Under the pieces are notes generated by a model that saw only the letters and a program-made list of their open reading frames with translations, had not been told where the DNA came from and made no database searches. Below are positions 5,727 through 6,519 of a stretch of 6,519 nucleotides of DNA, in pieces (the first letter of the stretch is position 1; each line of letters opens with the position of its first letter). The stretch comes from CAZYPH01 sp964649095 (GTDB lineage: Bacteria; Bdellovibrionota; UBA1018; UBA923): NCBI GenBank assembly GCA_964649095.1, contig CAZYPH010000122.1, forward strand, positions 1 through 6,519, in the 5' to 3' direction. The position numbers and the translations under genes are program-made.

Positions 5727-6519
5727 CTAAAATAGCTCACCATCCCAAAGCTGTTTTACGAAGCGCTGCCATGGCATAATTTCAATACCATCGACGGTGC
5801 GTTCATGGGCATCGCACGATACGACGATAAAACGTTTGATTGTCCTTTCTTCTTTTAAGGCCTTAAGCCCGTTGAGATGATGACTATGCACACGATCGGT
5901 AGATTTGACTTCGATGGCCAGCTCGTCTCCGATAATGAAGTCCACTTCAAATTGGCTGGTACTGCGCCAGTATGCCAGTGGCCAGCGTTTGTGATGGTAG
6001 TTTAAGTAGGCACGAAGCTCTAGAGCAATCCAATGTTCAAAAGCACGCCCGAACTCTGTGGATTTTTCTACAAGAGGCCCGCGCCCTGCCAAATAACCTG
6101 TAATGCCGACATCAAATAAAAATAGTTTAGGTCGAGTGATCGCTTTACGTTTACGAGTCGAGAGGTACGGGCCTACCTCGAAACCAATCAGAGTGTCTTT
6201 TAATACTTCCAGATAGTTTCTAAACGTGCTCGATTTGATACCGCAGTCGTTTGAAAACGCTTCGATAGCTAGTTCATCGCCGTTATGGAGTGCCATGACA
6301 TCTAGAAAGCGCGAAAAGTCTTCTAACCGACGAGTTAGGGCTTCATCGCGAATTTCTTCTTTTAAATAGAGTGAGACGTAGCCGTCAAACATCGATGCTA
6401 CTGTAGTGGCTTCGGCGCTGTAATGCCGGGGAATCCCCCCACGATTGAGATAACGTTTGAGGTCAAATGCGGGAATTTCTGCCGAGGTTAATGGGAGCAA
6501 ATTCATCGGGACAGCGCGC
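5727..6519 (-). CDS. AAA/DUF4143 family ATPase, C-terminal part (gene runs off the window)
   Basis: Only the C-terminal ~260 residues are present. The frame stays open to the window edge, and the residues before the Met codon at 6506 read RAVP-MNLLPLTSAEI, the usual junction between the N-terminal AAA_14 P-loop domain and DUF4143. So Met 6506 is internal, not a start. Counted from it, residues about 15-60 hold the family's YLNRGGIPR region, and about 76-112 look like a winged helix (STFRNYLEVLKD). Residues about 150-203 form a PD-(D/E)XK nuclease-like domain with E157 (GRAFE), E187/D189 (EVD) and E199/K201 (EVK). Full members are about 380-400 residues, so roughly 120-140 lie outside, including Walker motifs that cannot be checked here. 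They are widespread cytoplasmic proteins of unsettled function, often mobile or accessory. The stop is TAG, 10 bases from the convergent GT22 stop, with no terminator visible between. Confidence 0.88.
   Translation of the reverse strand, partial: RAVPMNLLPLTSAEIPAFDLKRYLNRGGIPRHYSAEATTVASMFDGYVSLYLKEEIRDEALTRRLEDFSRFLDVMALHNGDELAIEAFSNDCGIKSSTFRNYLEVLKDTLIGFEVGPYLSTRKRKAITRPKLFLFDVGITGYLAGRGPLVEKSTEFGRAFEHWIALELRAYLNYHHKRWPLAYWRSTSQFEVDFIIGDELAIEVKSTDRVHSHHLNGLKALKEERTIKRFIVVSCDAHERTVDGIEIMPWQRFVKQLWDGELF

Noticed and set aside
5717..5736. Bidirectional terminator between the convergent genes
   Set aside because: The 10-base gap and nearby ends hold only a 4-bp stem with a three-base loop (5726-5736) and no T-tract.

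Overview
The window looks like chromosomal DNA of a Gram-negative bacterium, most likely a proteobacterium (Gammaproteobacteria) or a Bdellovibrionota relative. This rests on Sec signal peptides, a lipoprotein-type N-terminus, and a periplasmic DUF3015 protein next to a DUF4105/Lnb-type protein; both families are commonest in those groups. The genus cannot be read from the sequence. By eye, most of the window is of moderate GC content, but the first ~110 bases are clearly GC-richer and full of inverted repeats.

Layout: (1) 1-155 holds no convincing gene. It has one isolated hairpin and a chain of three overlapping, mutually exclusive hairpins. (2) 156-731, minus strand, encodes an unrecognised 191-residue protein whose N-terminal third carries four CxxC pairs in a FYVE/RING-like cross-brace order. 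(3) 732-908 is a divergent intergenic region with a good sigma70-type promoter facing right. (4) 909-1415 encodes a secreted DUF3015 protein. (5) 1416-1512 holds a strong stem-loop, a second likely promoter and a 20-base AT-only palindrome. (6) Three tightly packed plus-strand genes follow: a DUF4105/Lnb-like protein (1513-3459, probable TTG start), an alpha/beta hydrolase that is probably a lipoprotein (3416-4246, overlapping the previous gene by 44 bases), and a polytopic GT22-type glycosyltransferase (4259-5716, GTG start, 12-base gap). (7) From the right, converging with a gap of only 10 bases, comes the C-terminal part of an AAA/DUF4143 ATPase whose N-terminus lies beyond the window.

The three-gene block looks like one translationally coupled envelope operon, with the DUF3015 gene just upstream under its own promoter. 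Known family roles suggest the parts: a papain/LRAT-like periplasmic enzyme of the family that includes the Bdellovibrio lipoprotein N-acyltransferase Lnb, a membrane-anchored serine hydrolase, and a membrane glycosyltransferase that normally uses a polyprenyl-linked or lipid-linked sugar. A joint role in modifying envelope lipids, lipoproteins or glycolipids is an inference, and it is the most interesting idea here. The zinc-finger gene and the DUF4143 gene at the two ends look unrelated to it.
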